DNA of 64,000 bases, from the NCBI GenBank assembly GCA_009760885.1, contig CM019713.1, positions 8,694,766-8,758,765 on the forward strand, written 5' to 3'. The position numbers and the translations under genes were made by a program. Shown here one piece after another: positions 52,690-63,366 of this stretch (the stretch's first letter is position 1; each line of letters begins with the position of its first letter). The notes beneath the pieces are model-generated. The model saw nothing but the letters and a program-made list of their open reading frames with translations, did not search any database and was not told the origin of the DNA. This DNA comes from Achatina immaculata (lineage: Eukaryota > Mollusca > Gastropoda > Stylommatophora > Achatinidae).

Positions 52690-53295
52690 AGTTCAAGGAA
52701 CAACCTTGAAACAAATGGATGCATTTAAATATTTTGCACGCCAGTAACATCAGATGGGAAATGAGCATCTGAGATCAAGAACAGAATATGCCAAAACAAA
52801 AACAGCTTCCAAACAAACGAGAAACATCTTGCCCATTTCATCTCTGTCATCGAACATCATAATAAGAGCTCTAAAATGCTACATTGAGGCTATCCTACTC
52901 TGTGGAAATGAGCTGTAGACAATCAACAGATCGATACAAAGATCACCTTAGTTCAGAGTACTAAAGGCAGCTAAGATGAAAAACAATGAATATAAAACAA
53001 AAGCAAATGAAGAAAAGAACCTAATTAAATTCAAGAGAAACAGCAGTCATCATTCAATGGACATATAATGAGAAGGGACAGGCTTGAAAAAAAATTGTAG
53101 CAGGAAAGATAAATGGGAAGAGAGGCAGAGGAAGATCAATAGAAAAAAAAAAGAAATTAATCGTCGCTCTAACGGGATGGCACAGTTTAAAAAAAAAATC
53201 ACCAACGGAGCTGATGGAAAATATTAAAGAACGAGATCTATGGACAAGCATGTACGCTTACGTCTACCAGCACGGCACATGATGATGATGAACCA
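52690..53295 (+). mobile_element. LINE family D fragment
   Basis: Decayed text (NILPISSLSSNIIIRALK, CYIEAILLCGNE, later QGNINGKRGRGRSI-like) and the end AGCACGGCACATGATGATGA. The longest D copy in the window, but with many stops. Confidence 0.72.
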
Positions 53296-53784
53296 GACAC
53301 TCAGAAAGACTACTAGAGAACATTAAACTAATAACAGAAATGAGACTCACTAAAAATATCCAAAGCACTTTGTAGAATTTAAACAGACGATAATACAGTA
53401 TATGCGATAGACAGAAACCATAACAAATGAGCTACGCGTACCACCTTTAACTTTTTCACCCCAAATCAACACTGGCAGAGTTGGTAGATTTTGCACATCA
53501 ATAATCAGATCGATGTTTAGGTGCAGTCTACAAAAATTGAAGTAGTACATTTCCAACCCATATTTTTAAACTACAGAGTAACTTCCTTCCACGTTTTTTT
53601 TTTCTACCAATGTTTCATTCGAATTTGTTCTGCCAGAGCAATGAAGTGAGTGAAAGAGTTAATAGAATTAAATGTCATTTCTGGGTTGTATAAAACAAAA
53701 GAATTCAAACAACATGGGAAAAAAACCCCATCTCTGTTTCAAGAAAGGGAGAATGCTTTGACTTCTTTTTATCAGCTGTAGCTA
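53296..53784. other. No gene seen
   Basis: AT-rich, nothing recognised. Confidence 0.4.
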
Positions 53785-54020
53785 AAATGCTTCTTGATGA
53801 GAAGAAACAGTCAGTGAATCCCAAAACAAGATATCAAGTGGAATACAACAGGCCAAAGAAAAAGGGGCAGTCTACGTGAAACTCTAAAGAGGACATTGTT
53901 AAGAGAGGCCAAATTAATAGGCATAAAATCACTTGATGAGGTTGAAAGGCTCCGCCGAAGACAGGAAAAATTGGCGAACTAACTTGCGAACGGGAAGGAT
54001 ATAAGATATAAGATAAGAAG
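53785..54020 (+). mobile_element. LINE family A 3' fragment
   Basis: GAGAAGAAACAGTCAGTGAA, GTGAAACTCTAAAGAGGACA, AAGAGAGGCCAAATTAATAG and tail GGAAGGATATAAGATATAAG. Confidence 0.83.
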
Positions 54021-54059
54021 CTAAAATGCTTCTAAGCTCGACATTTTCTTTCTTATTCT

Positions 54060-54640
54060 TCTTTCCGAGTCATGGAGGCTCATCGCTGCAGACAAGACAC
54101 CTCTTCGTTCCTTTCTCTTCTTTCTCTTCTTGATCTCCAATGTTCCTTGCCAACTGTCGATTTCAAGAGCGAGTATAATCTTCTTCTAGGTTGTATCGCC
54201 ATTGTCGTCTACTTCGTGGTTTAACCTCTTTCATCAATTCTGTTTAGGCCATCTTTGTTTGTCTATCTTCCTCCATTCTTTTTTAAATGCCCGACCCACC
54301 TAAGTGTGTTGCTTTTCATAGCGGATGTCGTAAGCGGAGAGTTCATTTTAGATGTCTTTGTTACTTCTTATCTCTCATTGTTGTGTTACAGGATCTCTTA
54401 CCCGGTCTATACATTCTTCTCAGGATTATATTCTGTGTATTTGGTTTTCATCTTGTTTAGTTGTATTCTGACCCATATAATACAATTGGTCTAATCTGTG
54501 TCTTATATAAGTTTAATCTGGTGGTGTAGGATATAATTTTTGATTGTAACAATTGTCAAATGGCAAAATATGTCTAGTCTCCAGCTTCTTGTACCCTAGT
54601 CTCTGTCTCATATCTCGTAATGCTGGAGATAGTGAATATT
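54060..54640 (-). mobile_element. Decayed LINE fragment
   Basis: On the minus strand the segment near 54450-54520 reads like LINE thumb text (LYKTQIRPIVLYG-type). No tail or clear family. Confidence 0.4.
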
Positions 54641-54861
54641 GTTTCTAGAATTTATAGAAATCTGTTCTTTTAAAAATCTTTATACTTTTTATTTGGATAT
54701 GATCCAGGTTAATCTTTTGATCTTGCTGTTCTCGTGAATAGAGTTTTCTCCTGGTTTGTCTCAAGCTCAAAAAGTCTTGAAAAAATAAAGCAAGGATTTT
54801 ATTTATTCCATTCTTATTCTCTCGCAAACCAAAGAGATCAGATATTTTGCTGATTAGTGCG

Positions 54862-55042
54862 AACGATACGTAATGGGAAAAAGAAAAAGAGGAAGACCAA
54901 GACGAAGATGGCTGCAAGACATCGTTGACGATCTGGAAATGGATGCAACAGCAGCAGGCCATCTTGCTCGTAACCGAGAGGCCTACAGTGCTGTTTGGGA
55001 GGCAAAGTTCCGCAAGGGACATGCAAATGAATGAATGAAGTG
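54862..55042 (+). mobile_element. LINE family B 3' fragment
   Basis: ACGTAATGGGAAAAAGAAAA, GAAGACCAAGACGAAGATGG, GTTCCGCAAGGGACATGCAA and tail ATGAATGAATGAA. Confidence 0.87.
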
Positions 55043-55674
55043 CGAAAGAACGCACAAGTCAGATGTGATCCACAAAATATTTTTGTGATATGAAATCGCA
55101 GCACATATCAAGATAAACGTCGACACGGCTTCTCCAGCTGGTGGTAGTGGGTTTTTCCCCACTCGCCATCGCCGCACTTATTCGTTCAGGATTCCACCGG
55201 TGCTACTATGTTCACATGCTGTGCTAAAGTTATCCTTCGAAAGAAGAGATCGGTGTGCCCGGGACTATGTCCAAAGTACAAAGATAATAAACCCCATCAA
55301 CATTTCAAGAGTAATAATAAAAAAAAAGATGCAGTTTTCAAACAGTTTCAGGAAGCATCTGATGGCTCTTTGTCTGCCACTGAAGTACAATGTTCTGTAT
55401 AAGTTATTTTTTAAGCTTCTATGATTTGAATCATACAACGCAGAGATACACCCACAACCTGTAAATAAATAAGGACAAAGACAAGACATAAAATGTCGCA
55501 GGCAAGGAGACATATTGTACTAAAGTCACAGAAACTGCTGTGGGTAGAGTAGAAAAAAACGCGATGGTTCAATTAAAAAAAAACGGAATGGAAATGATGC
55601 ATTTTCAGACTTAGCTTTCAACCATTTTCTCCTGTAATTTTTTCAAACAGATAAGATGGTCTGCATTTGTTTTA
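55043..55674. other. No gene seen
   Basis: Two short overlapping frames at 55200-55424 have no homology or splice support. Confidence 0.4.
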
Positions 55675-55885
55675 ATGCAAAGGTGATGTCTACTACGTTT
55701 TAGACTAAAGATGATGTTCTATAAATTTTCATAGCAAAACCATTCTTTTAAACGTAAACAAAGATGGTGTCCTGTAAATGTTAAAGCATAAATGGTGTCC
55801 TGAAAGCTTAAAACAATAATCATGTCCTGTAAAATTTTAAAAAAAATGACATATTGTAAGTTTTCAAACAAAGATGATGTCCTAC
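55675..55885. repeat. Degenerate tandem repeat, about 30-40 bp
   Basis: AAAGATGATGTCCTGTAAAT-like units recur about six times with heavy divergence. Confidence 0.6.
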
Positions 55886-56057
55886 AAATTCTATACCAAA
55901 GATTTATGAAAAAGATACTTCAGTGATAATATTAATTCTAAATTAACTACGGTAAACCTCCACAAATGTCAAACGTTACAGCCAATGTTCCCTCTAAGAG
56001 TTTGCGGTTTTGTATGCTCATGTGTAAAAAAAAATATTGTGTGTCCAAATGTGCGTA

Positions 56058-56059
56058 AT

Positions 56060-56123
<64 letters not shown>
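56058..56123. repeat. AT microsatellite
   Basis: Pure AT repeat of about 30 units. Confidence 0.97.
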
Positions 56124-56126
<3 letters not shown>

Positions 56127-56659
56127 AATCTACTGCTATTTAAAAAAAACACAACGGCTCTAATGTTGGTGGTCACGACGTCTGGTGTTAGTTAAAAAGT
56201 TAAATTTGCATCCCTGAGCAGTTCAATGGACATTCTCTTTTCCCACGACACAGTGGAATCTGCCCGTTTATTTTAATCATCCTCTATTCTCTGTGTGCCC
56301 ATTCGCCTCGTCACGATTCTGCTACTTTACTACCGAAACTACGCGACAAAAGACCAGTTGAAACATCCGATCCAAAAGTCATTTCTCAACAAGAAAGAAA
56401 CAGTAAACGAAAAACATGAACAATCATTGTATTTTTCTTGATCCCGATTATAGCACGGAGTAACATCTGGAAACTGGAAAGTAAAAGTATTAGTTTCATT
56501 TTTCTTTTTGCGCAGCTCCAAACATTTTGTGCGTGGTATGATTTTTTTTTTCTGTACGCGGCCGCGCAGCCGCGCAGCTTAGAAGGAACATTGGTCAGAA
56601 CGTCTCCCTACACGATGTACTTAAACATCTCTAGAAGATCGGTCAGGGCGTGCTGCACC

Positions 56660-57130
56660 TCACATCATCTTCTAATTTGCTGTATCGTGGTCAGTCATAT
56701 CCAACGCCTTTTTAAAGTCGACAAAGATGGCACCACATAGTCTGTAGTCATTTATGTTTACTAACCAGTGTTCTGTCATTTTGGTAAGAGCTGTGTGGCA
56801 GGAATGATTGGTCCTAAAGCCTGACTGACTGTCTATGAGTAAAATGTTCTCTTGCATGTGTGGTAGAGTTATTTTGTGTATGTGTTTTTCGAGTGGTTTT
56901 GATAATGACGATAAAATGGATATTGGTCTATAGTTGGTAAGATTGTTGGATGAGCCAGATTTAAAGCGAGGATACACCTTAGAAGTTTTAAAAGCCTCAG
57001 GGAAATAACATTTTGCAATGCACTGGTTGTAAATATATGTTAGTGTATGTAAAATTACAGATGCAGTATAACATAAGATCTTATTACTATTACTTATTAC
57101 TATTATTACTAGAGACATTTCTAAAGTATC
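56660..57130 (-). mobile_element. LINE fragment, another reverse transcriptase family (F)
   Basis: Fingers/palm: NLTNYRPISILSSLSKPLEK, IDSQSGFRTNHSCHTALTKM, CGAIFVDFKKALDM, giving one mostly open frame of about 130 codons. The style is of the CR1/L2/Rex group, unlike families A-E. It stops before the YADD box. A TAT microsatellite interrupts it at about 57085-57112. Confidence 0.82.
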
Positions 57131-57339
57131 CGGAAGAAACTGGGAAGAACTAGAGGAACACTGTGCCACAGAAAATAGAGTGTTGTTGTCAATTCACGAG
57201 AACGTTAGACCCAAAAAGTAATTCACTAGAACCTCTCTTAACCGGCACCCAATTAATCGGCACTACCAAAACAACGGCACTTTCAAAGGTCTAAATTTAA
57301 ACCGGAAATTTAGGCCTAAGAGAAGGTTAGTGTTAGTGA

Positions 57340-57383
57340 AGAGAAGCTGCTGGCTTGGGTGGATGTAGATAATTCCGTTCCCG

Positions 57384-57415
<32 letters not shown>

Positions 57416-57447
57416 TGCTTGGGTGGATGTAGATAATTCCGTTCCCG

Positions 57448-57487
<40 letters not shown>

Positions 57488-57627
57488 TCTCTTGCTTGGG
57501 TGGATGTAGATAATTTCGTCCCCCTCTCTTTCTCTCTCTATCTCTCTCTTTCTCTTTCTCTCTCTCTATCTCTCTCTCTTTCTCTCTCTCTATCTCTATC
57601 TATTTCTCTCTCTCTCTTGCTTGGGTG
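57340..57627 (+). repeat. Tandem copies of a transposase segment plus CT microsatellite
   Basis: GCTTGGGTGGATGTAGATAA plus TTCCGT and a CT run occurs at about 57354, 57418 and 57490. A fourth copy is cut by the gypsy insertion (57620-57627, resuming 62738). In the first copy the frame EEKLLAWVDVDNSV fits a Tigger transposase. Confidence 0.88.
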
Positions 57628-58330
57628 TGAAGCAGAATCACGGCGCCACTGAAGCAGAATCACGGCGCCACTGAAGCAGGATTCCCCTTACAAGGAGACT
57701 ACTGGTTTGATTGATTCTTCTTGTGGAGTACAGTTTCAACTTATAAGTTTCTTCTTGTTGCTGGTGTTCTAACCATCACCTAATTTTCTGTATTATACAC
57801 TAAGAAAATACAACAAGACACCCAGGCTTTCCACTCCACAAAATTAGTACGAATACAACAACTTGAACATAACTTGGCAGTCTTCCGACCAAAACAAACT
57901 GGTCAACAATGAGAATTTCCACAAAGCCGATTTGTTGTAGTTTATCATCAGACAACACACATTTATTACATAAATTCACAGCAACAAATGCCCGGCGTGA
58001 AATATCTACGCCACATGGGCAAGGAAAACCTTACAATGATTTATTCATACCAAAAACCATACTTACAGGCTTACCAAGGACTGCAGCCACACAGAAAAAA
58101 AAACCAACTAAACTAATTCTGACAACAAAACTCGCTCTACCCCATTCTCGTTCGCCCAACACGTCCATCCAGTTCAACGTTCCACACATAGACTGCCTAA
58201 CGACCGGCTTTTTCACACGGACCTTTTTAACGACTTCTTTGCACACGTACTTTCCTAATGACGTAGTCTACGCAACACAATTATTAGCAATACACAAAAA
58301 CTCTCTGAACAGAATGGCTATTCTGTTACA
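57628..58330 (-). repeat. Gypsy 3' LTR, full length (703 bp)
   Basis: On the minus strand begins TGTAACAGAATAGCC and ends GTGATTCTGCTTCA. Its last part (57628-57680) is a 22-bp tandem duplication TGAAGCAGAATCACGGCGCC. The length is deduced from the target duplication, because only 421 bp are shared with the other LTR. Confidence 0.82.
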
Positions 58331-58360
58331 GAATATCTCCCCACCCCCTAAAGGTAGATA
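58331..58360 (-). promoter_or_regulatory. Gypsy polypurine tract
   Basis: On the minus strand TTTAGGGGGTGGGGAGATAT immediately precedes the 3' LTR, the expected primer site for plus-strand synthesis. Confidence 0.7.
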
Positions 58361-58723
58361 TTTGGCCATCAAATATCTCCAACCAAACAAAAAAAATTGC
58401 GAACTTGCACAGAAAACTCTCACAAACTGTGAGCGATAACAATGAATTTAAAGCTGAATATGCAGCTACAAAAAAAAAATTTCATGCACCCACAATTTGT
58501 ACAAATTAAGTACGTTAAACATTTGTGGTGCAAACATAAATAACATATATTTACAACATTTTTAATACTGAGTTCTGTGAACTACACCATCTATTTCTAC
58601 TGCCATAGAAATAGGATAGAAGCAAAGGATGAACTCCTTTTTCGAAGAACACTACCCAACTAGTGTCTATTGTGCTTTTCTTTATACCTAGCCAACGGAA
58701 CACTTTCCGAACTCGAAGAAGAG
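58361..58723 (-). other. Gypsy 3' untranslated region
   Basis: Between the pol stop and the polypurine tract. No env-like frame. Confidence 0.6.
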
Positions 58724-61700
58724 TTAATTCCTGATGGGCCCATCCATACCCGAGAGGGGAGTACTCTGCGTCCCCAATCGAGCCGTCGCCCTTTTATAGA
58801 GCTCCTGAAGGGGAACAGGGGCCTCTGAAGAGGATCCATCCCGTTCATTTCGAACATCCCTCAAAAGGTGTGAGAGGGGATCGCCAATCCCTCCTGTGTG
58901 TGTTTCACCATGACCGACATCAGATTCAACGTTGTCGGCATCGCTACCGCTGGAATCTGTTCCTTCCTCGATAGGTGGAAGAACAAATCGCGCCGAACGC
59001 AAACCATACAATTTATTCGAAGGAGGCTCCCTCCACTGAACCTCCACCTTGTGTATATCATTTGCATGAACCGAGTGGGTTCTCCCGTCAGCCTGGTTCT
59101 TGATCAGGAAGGTAACCGGAGACAAACGCTTCACCACCGTATAAAACGGGGCCCACCGCGCATCTAACTTAGAATGGCGTGCATGGATTCTATACGCTAC
59201 ACTGTCTCCCACTGAAATGTTTGGCATCTCCGCACGTTCATTATAGCTCGCTCTCTGTCTGGAGCGAGACTTATTTAACTGGCGAAATACTTGAAGGAAC
59301 GTACGGTGCTGTTGCATCAACCTGATCTCCGTAGGGTCCTCCCCATAGTACTTAACATGGGGGCACAACAAATTATCCAGGGGCAACCAAGGGTGCCGGC
59401 CGTATAAAAAGAAGAAGGGAGACACCCCAGTACTTTCATTGACGTTCATACGAATGGCCCCCACTGCCATTGGTAAGAACACATCCCACATCTGTGGAAT
59501 CTCGTGCACATGCTTGGACAAAATGTCAAGGAGGGTGCGATGCATCCTTTCATTCCTGGCGTTGCTCTGTGGGTGATACAACGCCGTAGTAACGTGTTGA
59601 ACATGGAGCTGTTTGAACAGGTGGCTCAAGGAATGATTCACAAACTCAGCCCCATTGTCCGTTACCACTACAGATGGCGTGGAGTGACGCGGGATTATCC
59701 GCTGCAACAATACCTCAGCCACCGTGTGGGCTGTCCTGTCTGGTACTGGGAAACATTCGGGCCATAGGGTTAGCCAATCAACGACATGAAGGATGTATTT
59801 ATTTCCAGCCAAGGTCAGCGGATAGGGACCTGAGAAATCCAGCGAGATCTTCTGAAACGGAAAGCACGGAATGTCTGTCTCTTGCAGCGGTGCATTCTTG
59901 TGCAGAATATTGCGTTCTCGACAACGGCCACAAGACTCTACATGTTGGTAGCAATCCTGAAACATGTTGGGCCAATAATAACGAGAAGCCAAGGCAGAGT
60001 ACACCTTGTCTCGACCCATATGTCCATTTTCTTCATGGAATTGTAACAACATATGAGATCGGAGATGGCTAGGAACGTACAATCTCAATCGTGCCTCTGG
60101 TTCATCAGGCTTAGAAAGAAAAAACACTCTGTCCTGATGTAACATGAAGTGCTTAGACTTCGGGGCGCTAGGTCCCGCTGCTTCAAGAGACGCCCTGATT
60201 TTGGCGATTTCAGGATCTCGTCCCTGCTCAGTCACCAGATCAAAGCGATCCATGTCAAGGAGGGGTTCCTCAGATTCCGTATCGGAGGGAATAAACCCTC
60301 TGTAGTAATCCAATGGATAGAGATTTGCATTTATCACCGCGATCTCTTTGGCATTTTCACAGAGCTCCTCATCTTCCGTAACGACCAGAGGTTCTGGATT
60401 ATTTATCCGGGAAAGTAGGTCAGCCGAAAAATTTCGACAACCTTTGATGTATTGGAACTCCATATCCAAGCCGCAGAGATTCAACATCCATCGCTGCACC
60501 CTGGCATTCTGAATCTCCTGTTTGCTGATAAATGCGTCCACCAAGGGTCTATGGTCAGTCTTCACAGCGAAATGTCTATTCGCCAGAAAATATCTCAACT
60601 TCTGCGTGGCGTAATGGACAGCATACGCTTCTCTCTCGAAAGTAGACCACTTAGTCTGCGAGCGCGACAGCTTCTGCGAAAGAAAATATAAGGGCTCTTC
60701 AACTGAGAGTCCATCAGAAGAGGAAGCTGTCTGCACCAAACAGGCTCCAACCGCAACATTGGAAGCATCTGTATACAATGTAAGTGGCTTATGCAAGTCA
60801 GGATGCGAGAGAAGCGGTACTTTCGCAAGGCGATCCTTCAAAGACTCGAACGCCATTTGACAGACTGGAGACCATTTGAACCGATGACCCTTCTTGGTGA
60901 GGTCCACTATGGGAGCCACAATCTCCGAAAAGTGGGGAATGAAACGTCGATAGTAACTGCACGTCCCCAAAAAGGAGCGCACCTCCTTCACATTCAAAGG
61001 AGACGGCATGTCGGCAATGGCTCTGACCTTCTCAGGATCAGGAGATATGCCTGACTGGCTGATGACATACCCGAGATACTTTGTCTCAGAGGCCGCAAAG
61101 TGACATTTGGATGGTTTGAGCTTGACCTGGTGCTCACGCAATCGGTCGAATACCGCCTGAAGATCGCGAACATGGTCTTCGATCGTTCCATCAGTGAACA
61201 CCAGTATATCGTCAATATAGGCTTGTGCAAACTTGCCTAAGCCCTGTAATACTGTGTCCATGAGTGCGACAAAGGTAGATGGTGCCCCTTTTAAACCAAA
61301 GCTCATGTAATTAAAACAGAAAGAACCCAGATGACAGCTAAAAGCTGACTTCTGCTGAGCGTCCTTGGACAAGGGAATACACCAAAAGCCACAACGAGCA
61401 TCCAAAGTGCTGAAAAATTTGGCTTTTCCTATCGTGCTCAGGATGTCCTCAATGCGTGGCAATGGATATGACAATGAACGGGTCACCGCATTGAGTGCAC
61501 GGTAGTCGCAGCAGAAACGATGGGTACCATCTTTCTTAGTCACCAAGACAACTGGTGATGACCACTCTGAGATCGTGCGAGAAATTATTCCGTCACGCAA
61601 CATATTCTCGACGGCCCTCTCTATCACCTCTCTACTCGCCAACGGAGTGCGGTAGGGTTTCCTGGAGATTGGCGGATGATCGCCTGTATCAATCTCCATC

Positions 61701-62305
61701 TGCACTGTCGAGGTATGCGATATCTCGGAATCAGTCAAGGCAAAGACATCCTTGTTCTGTGTCAACAACCTGGATATTATGTCCTTGTGCACTTCAGGGC
61801 ACTGAACCTGTCGAACGATAGTCTCAGAACGACTGTCAGGTGTTGTCTCCTCAGTACCAGAATCTTGTTGGATAGAGTCAACTGACTCCGTGAATGGTGT
61901 CAATTTTCCTAAAACACATCCACGTCTGAGCTCGATGTGTTTACTAGAATGATTAATTACTGTCAACACGGGATAGCGATTAGTGTGGAGCTCACATACT
62001 GAGTCTACCAACTCTATCTCCGGTTGGGACAGTAAGAATGGTGTCTCAATACCCTGAACCATATAAGAATTGCCAGATGGAAAATATGGTTGGGCTTTCA
62101 GTTTAAGAGGAATAAGATTGACGGAACGTGGAGAAAGAAGAGAAGAACGCTGGACACGAAGAATAGAAGCAATGTGTGCATCTAACTCTAAAGGAATCTT
62201 CTTGTTATGTATGTTTAGTGTATTAGAATTGTAATCGATGACAGCACCAGAACGAGACAAAAAATCACGCCCCAGAATGGCGGAACGGTTCATGTTGCGA
62301 ACCAC
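58724..62305 (-). CDS. pol: Gypsy Pol polyprotein, intact frame lacking protease active site
   Basis: 1193 codons open. The frame opens a few codons before 62305 at the deletion junction and enters at ILGRDFLSRSGAVIDY, the C-terminal end of the aspartic protease; the catalytic DTG part is absent. Then reverse transcriptase (about residues 210-390: VVLVTKKDGTHRFCCDYRAL, FSTLDARCGFW, and the active site AQAYIDDILVF), RNase H (about 490-610: LYTDASNVAVGA, FEREAYAVHYA, KTDHRPLVDA), integrase zinc finger (HEENGH...CGRCRE) and core (SLDFSGP, VVVTDNGAEF, NARNERMHRTLLD giving D, D, E), and a C-terminal chromo-less tail. An open frame of this length implies recent insertion. Confidence 0.95.
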   Translation of the reverse strand: MVRNMNRSAILGRDFLSRSGAVIDYNSNTLNIHNKKIPLELDAHIASILRVQRSSLLSPRSVNLIPLKLKAQPYFPSGNSYMVQGIETPFLLSQPEIELVDSVCELHTNRYPVLTVINHSSKHIELRRGCVLGKLTPFTESVDSIQQDSGTEETTPDSRSETIVRQVQCPEVHKDIISRLLTQNKDVFALTDSEISHTSTVQMEIDTGDHPPISRKPYRTPLASREVIERAVENMLRDGIISRTISEWSSPVVLVTKKDGTHRFCCDYRALNAVTRSLSYPLPRIEDILSTIGKAKFFSTLDARCGFWCIPLSKDAQQKSAFSCHLGSFCFNYMSFGLKGAPSTFVALMDTVLQGLGKFAQAYIDDILVFTDGTIEDHVRDLQAVFDRLREHQVKLKPSKCHFAASETKYLGYVISQSGISPDPEKVRAIADMPSPLNVKEVRSFLGTCSYYRRFIPHFSEIVAPIVDLTKKGHRFKWSPVCQMAFESLKDRLAKVPLLSHPDLHKPLTLYTDASNVAVGACLVQTASSSDGLSVEEPLYFLSQKLSRSQTKWSTFEREAYAVHYATQKLRYFLANRHFAVKTDHRPLVDAFISKQEIQNARVQRWMLNLCGLDMEFQYIKGCRNFSADLLSRINNPEPLVVTEDEELCENAKEIAVINANLYPLDYYRGFIPSDTESEEPLLDMDRFDLVTEQGRDPEIAKIRASLEAAGPSAPKSKHFMLHQDRVFFLSKPDEPEARLRLYVPSHLRSHMLLQFHEENGHMGRDKVYSALASRYYWPNMFQDCYQHVESCGRCRERNILHKNAPLQETDIPCFPFQKISLDFSGPYPLTLAGNKYILHVVDWLTLWPECFPVPDRTAHTVAEVLLQRIIPRHSTPSVVVTDNGAEFVNHSLSHLFKQLHVQHVTTALYHPQSNARNERMHRTLLDILSKHVHEIPQMWDVFLPMAVGAIRMNVNESTGVSPFFFLYGRHPWLPLDNLLCPHVKYYGEDPTEIRLMQQHRTFLQVFRQLNKSRSRQRASYNERAEMPNISVGDSVAYRIHARHSKLDARWAPFYTVVKRLSPVTFLIKNQADGRTHSVHANDIHKVEVQWREPPSNKLYGLRSARFVLPPIEEGTDSSGSDADNVESDVGHGETHTGGIGDPLSHLLRDVRNERDGSSSEAPVPLQELYKRATARLGTQSTPLSGMDGPIRN

Positions 62306-62315
62306 ATAAAAACAA

Positions 62316-62737
62316 TGAGAATTTCCACAAAGCCGATTTGTTGTAGTTTATCATCAGACAACACACATTTATTACATAAATTCACAGCAACAAATGCCCG
62401 GCGTGAAATATCTACGCCACATGGGCAAGGAAAACCTTACAATGATTTATTCATACCAAAAACCATACTTACAGGCTTACCAAGGACTGCAGCCACACAG
62501 AAAAAAAAACAAACTAAACTAATTCTGACAACAAAACTCGCTCTACCCCATTCTCGTTCGCCCAACACGTCCATCCAGTTCAACGTTCCACACATAGACT
62601 GCCTAACGACCGGCTTTTTTCACACGGACCTTTTTAACGACTTCTTTGCACACGTACTTTCCTAATGACGTAGTCTACGCAACACAATTATTAGCAATAC
62701 ACAAAAACTCTCTGAACAGAATGGCTATTCTGTTACA
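62316..62737 (-). repeat. Gypsy 5' LTR, truncated (422 bp)
   Basis: Nearly identical to 57910-58330. Differences seen include one extra T in a T run and a C/A change. Identity stops after TCTCATTGTT, where pol sequence begins, so about 280 bp of the LTR end is lost. Confidence 0.9.
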
Positions 62738-62753
62738 GGTGGATGTAGATAAT

Positions 62754-62762
62754 TCCGTCCCC

Positions 62763-62794
<32 letters not shown>

Positions 62795-62796
62795 TG
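62754..62796 (+). repeat. CT microsatellite, right part of split array
   Basis: CCCCCTCTCTTTCTCTCTCT and onward, continuing the array interrupted by the gypsy element. Confidence 0.9.
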
Positions 62797-62827
62797 ATAA
62801 CAATTAAATAATCGAACTTGTACTGAT

Positions 62828-62967
62828 ATAGGAGAAAGATGATGATGAGAAGGATGAAGAAAGTTACGTTAAGGAAAGCTCACCAAGTTTTGCAGACTCT
62901 CATAAGATTTGCAGAGCAAAGTCCATCCATGTCAGTACGTCGAGATGTGAAACTTCCATTGTATACA
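62828..62967 (+). pseudogene. Tigger-like transposase C-terminal remnant
   Basis: Plus frame VTLRKAHQVLQTLIRFAEQ then SPSMSVRRDVKLPLYTQ and a stop. An alternating Ala/Leu-rich helix followed by Q-S-P is typical of the C-terminal end of pogo/Tigger and jerky-like proteins. It sits between the CT run and the right inverted repeat. Confidence 0.65.
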
Positions 62968-63366
62968 CAGTGAATGTTTAAAGCTCTGGTAACAATCTTG
63001 TAAGCAGGCAGACATTCGAATTTATGTTTTTTTCGCCACACTAATAAATTCACAACTTTCATTTCATATTATGTACTGTAATTTTTCAATAGTGTTTAAA
63101 TTTGATTTTGTGAAATATAAAATTACAGGTATGTGTATGTGTTTTTTTTTTCAGATCCGCACAATCTTTAATATTATTTATTTAATGATGGCCGGCAGAT
63201 TGTAAAACACGACAAACCAACTTCCCATGCTGCAATTTCCACAGATGCCATCGCAAAACATGAACAGGTGATTCTCGAAATATAACTTCAATTATCCGGC
63301 AAAATTTCGCGTGCGGAACTGGTAAAGTTCACGTTATTCCCGGTTAAGAGATATTCTACTGTACTA

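Larger units (their letters stand above)
57628..62737 (-). mobile_element. Ty3/gypsy LTR retrotransposon with 5' internal deletion
   Basis: Starts TGAAGCAG and ends TGTTACA (TG...CA) with a 4-bp target duplication GGTG at 57624-57627 and 62738-62741. Transcribed on minus. It keeps pol and a full 3' LTR. The 5' LTR, primer-binding site, gag and most of protease are removed by one deletion, so it cannot complete a replication cycle. Confidence 0.92.
57224..63361 (+). mobile_element. Pogo/Tigger-like DNA transposon, split by a gypsy element
   Basis: The ends are inverted: left CACTAGAACCTCTCTTAACC, right (reversed) CAGTAGAATATCTCTTAACC (17 of 20 alike). The right end is followed by TA, as expected for this family; the left flank does not keep TA. 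Only scraps of transposase remain at each side of the inserted material. Confidence 0.72.

Noticed and set aside
57909..58439. 176-codon frame, repeated at 62315-62665
   Set aside because: Both copies lie in the LTRs of the gypsy element, antisense to pol; noncoding LTR sequence.
62880..63062. Minus-strand frame followed by a GTGAGC donor-like site, phase-compatible with receptor exon a
   Set aside because: The opposite strand reads as the C-terminal end of a Tigger-like transposase inside that element, which explains the open frame better.
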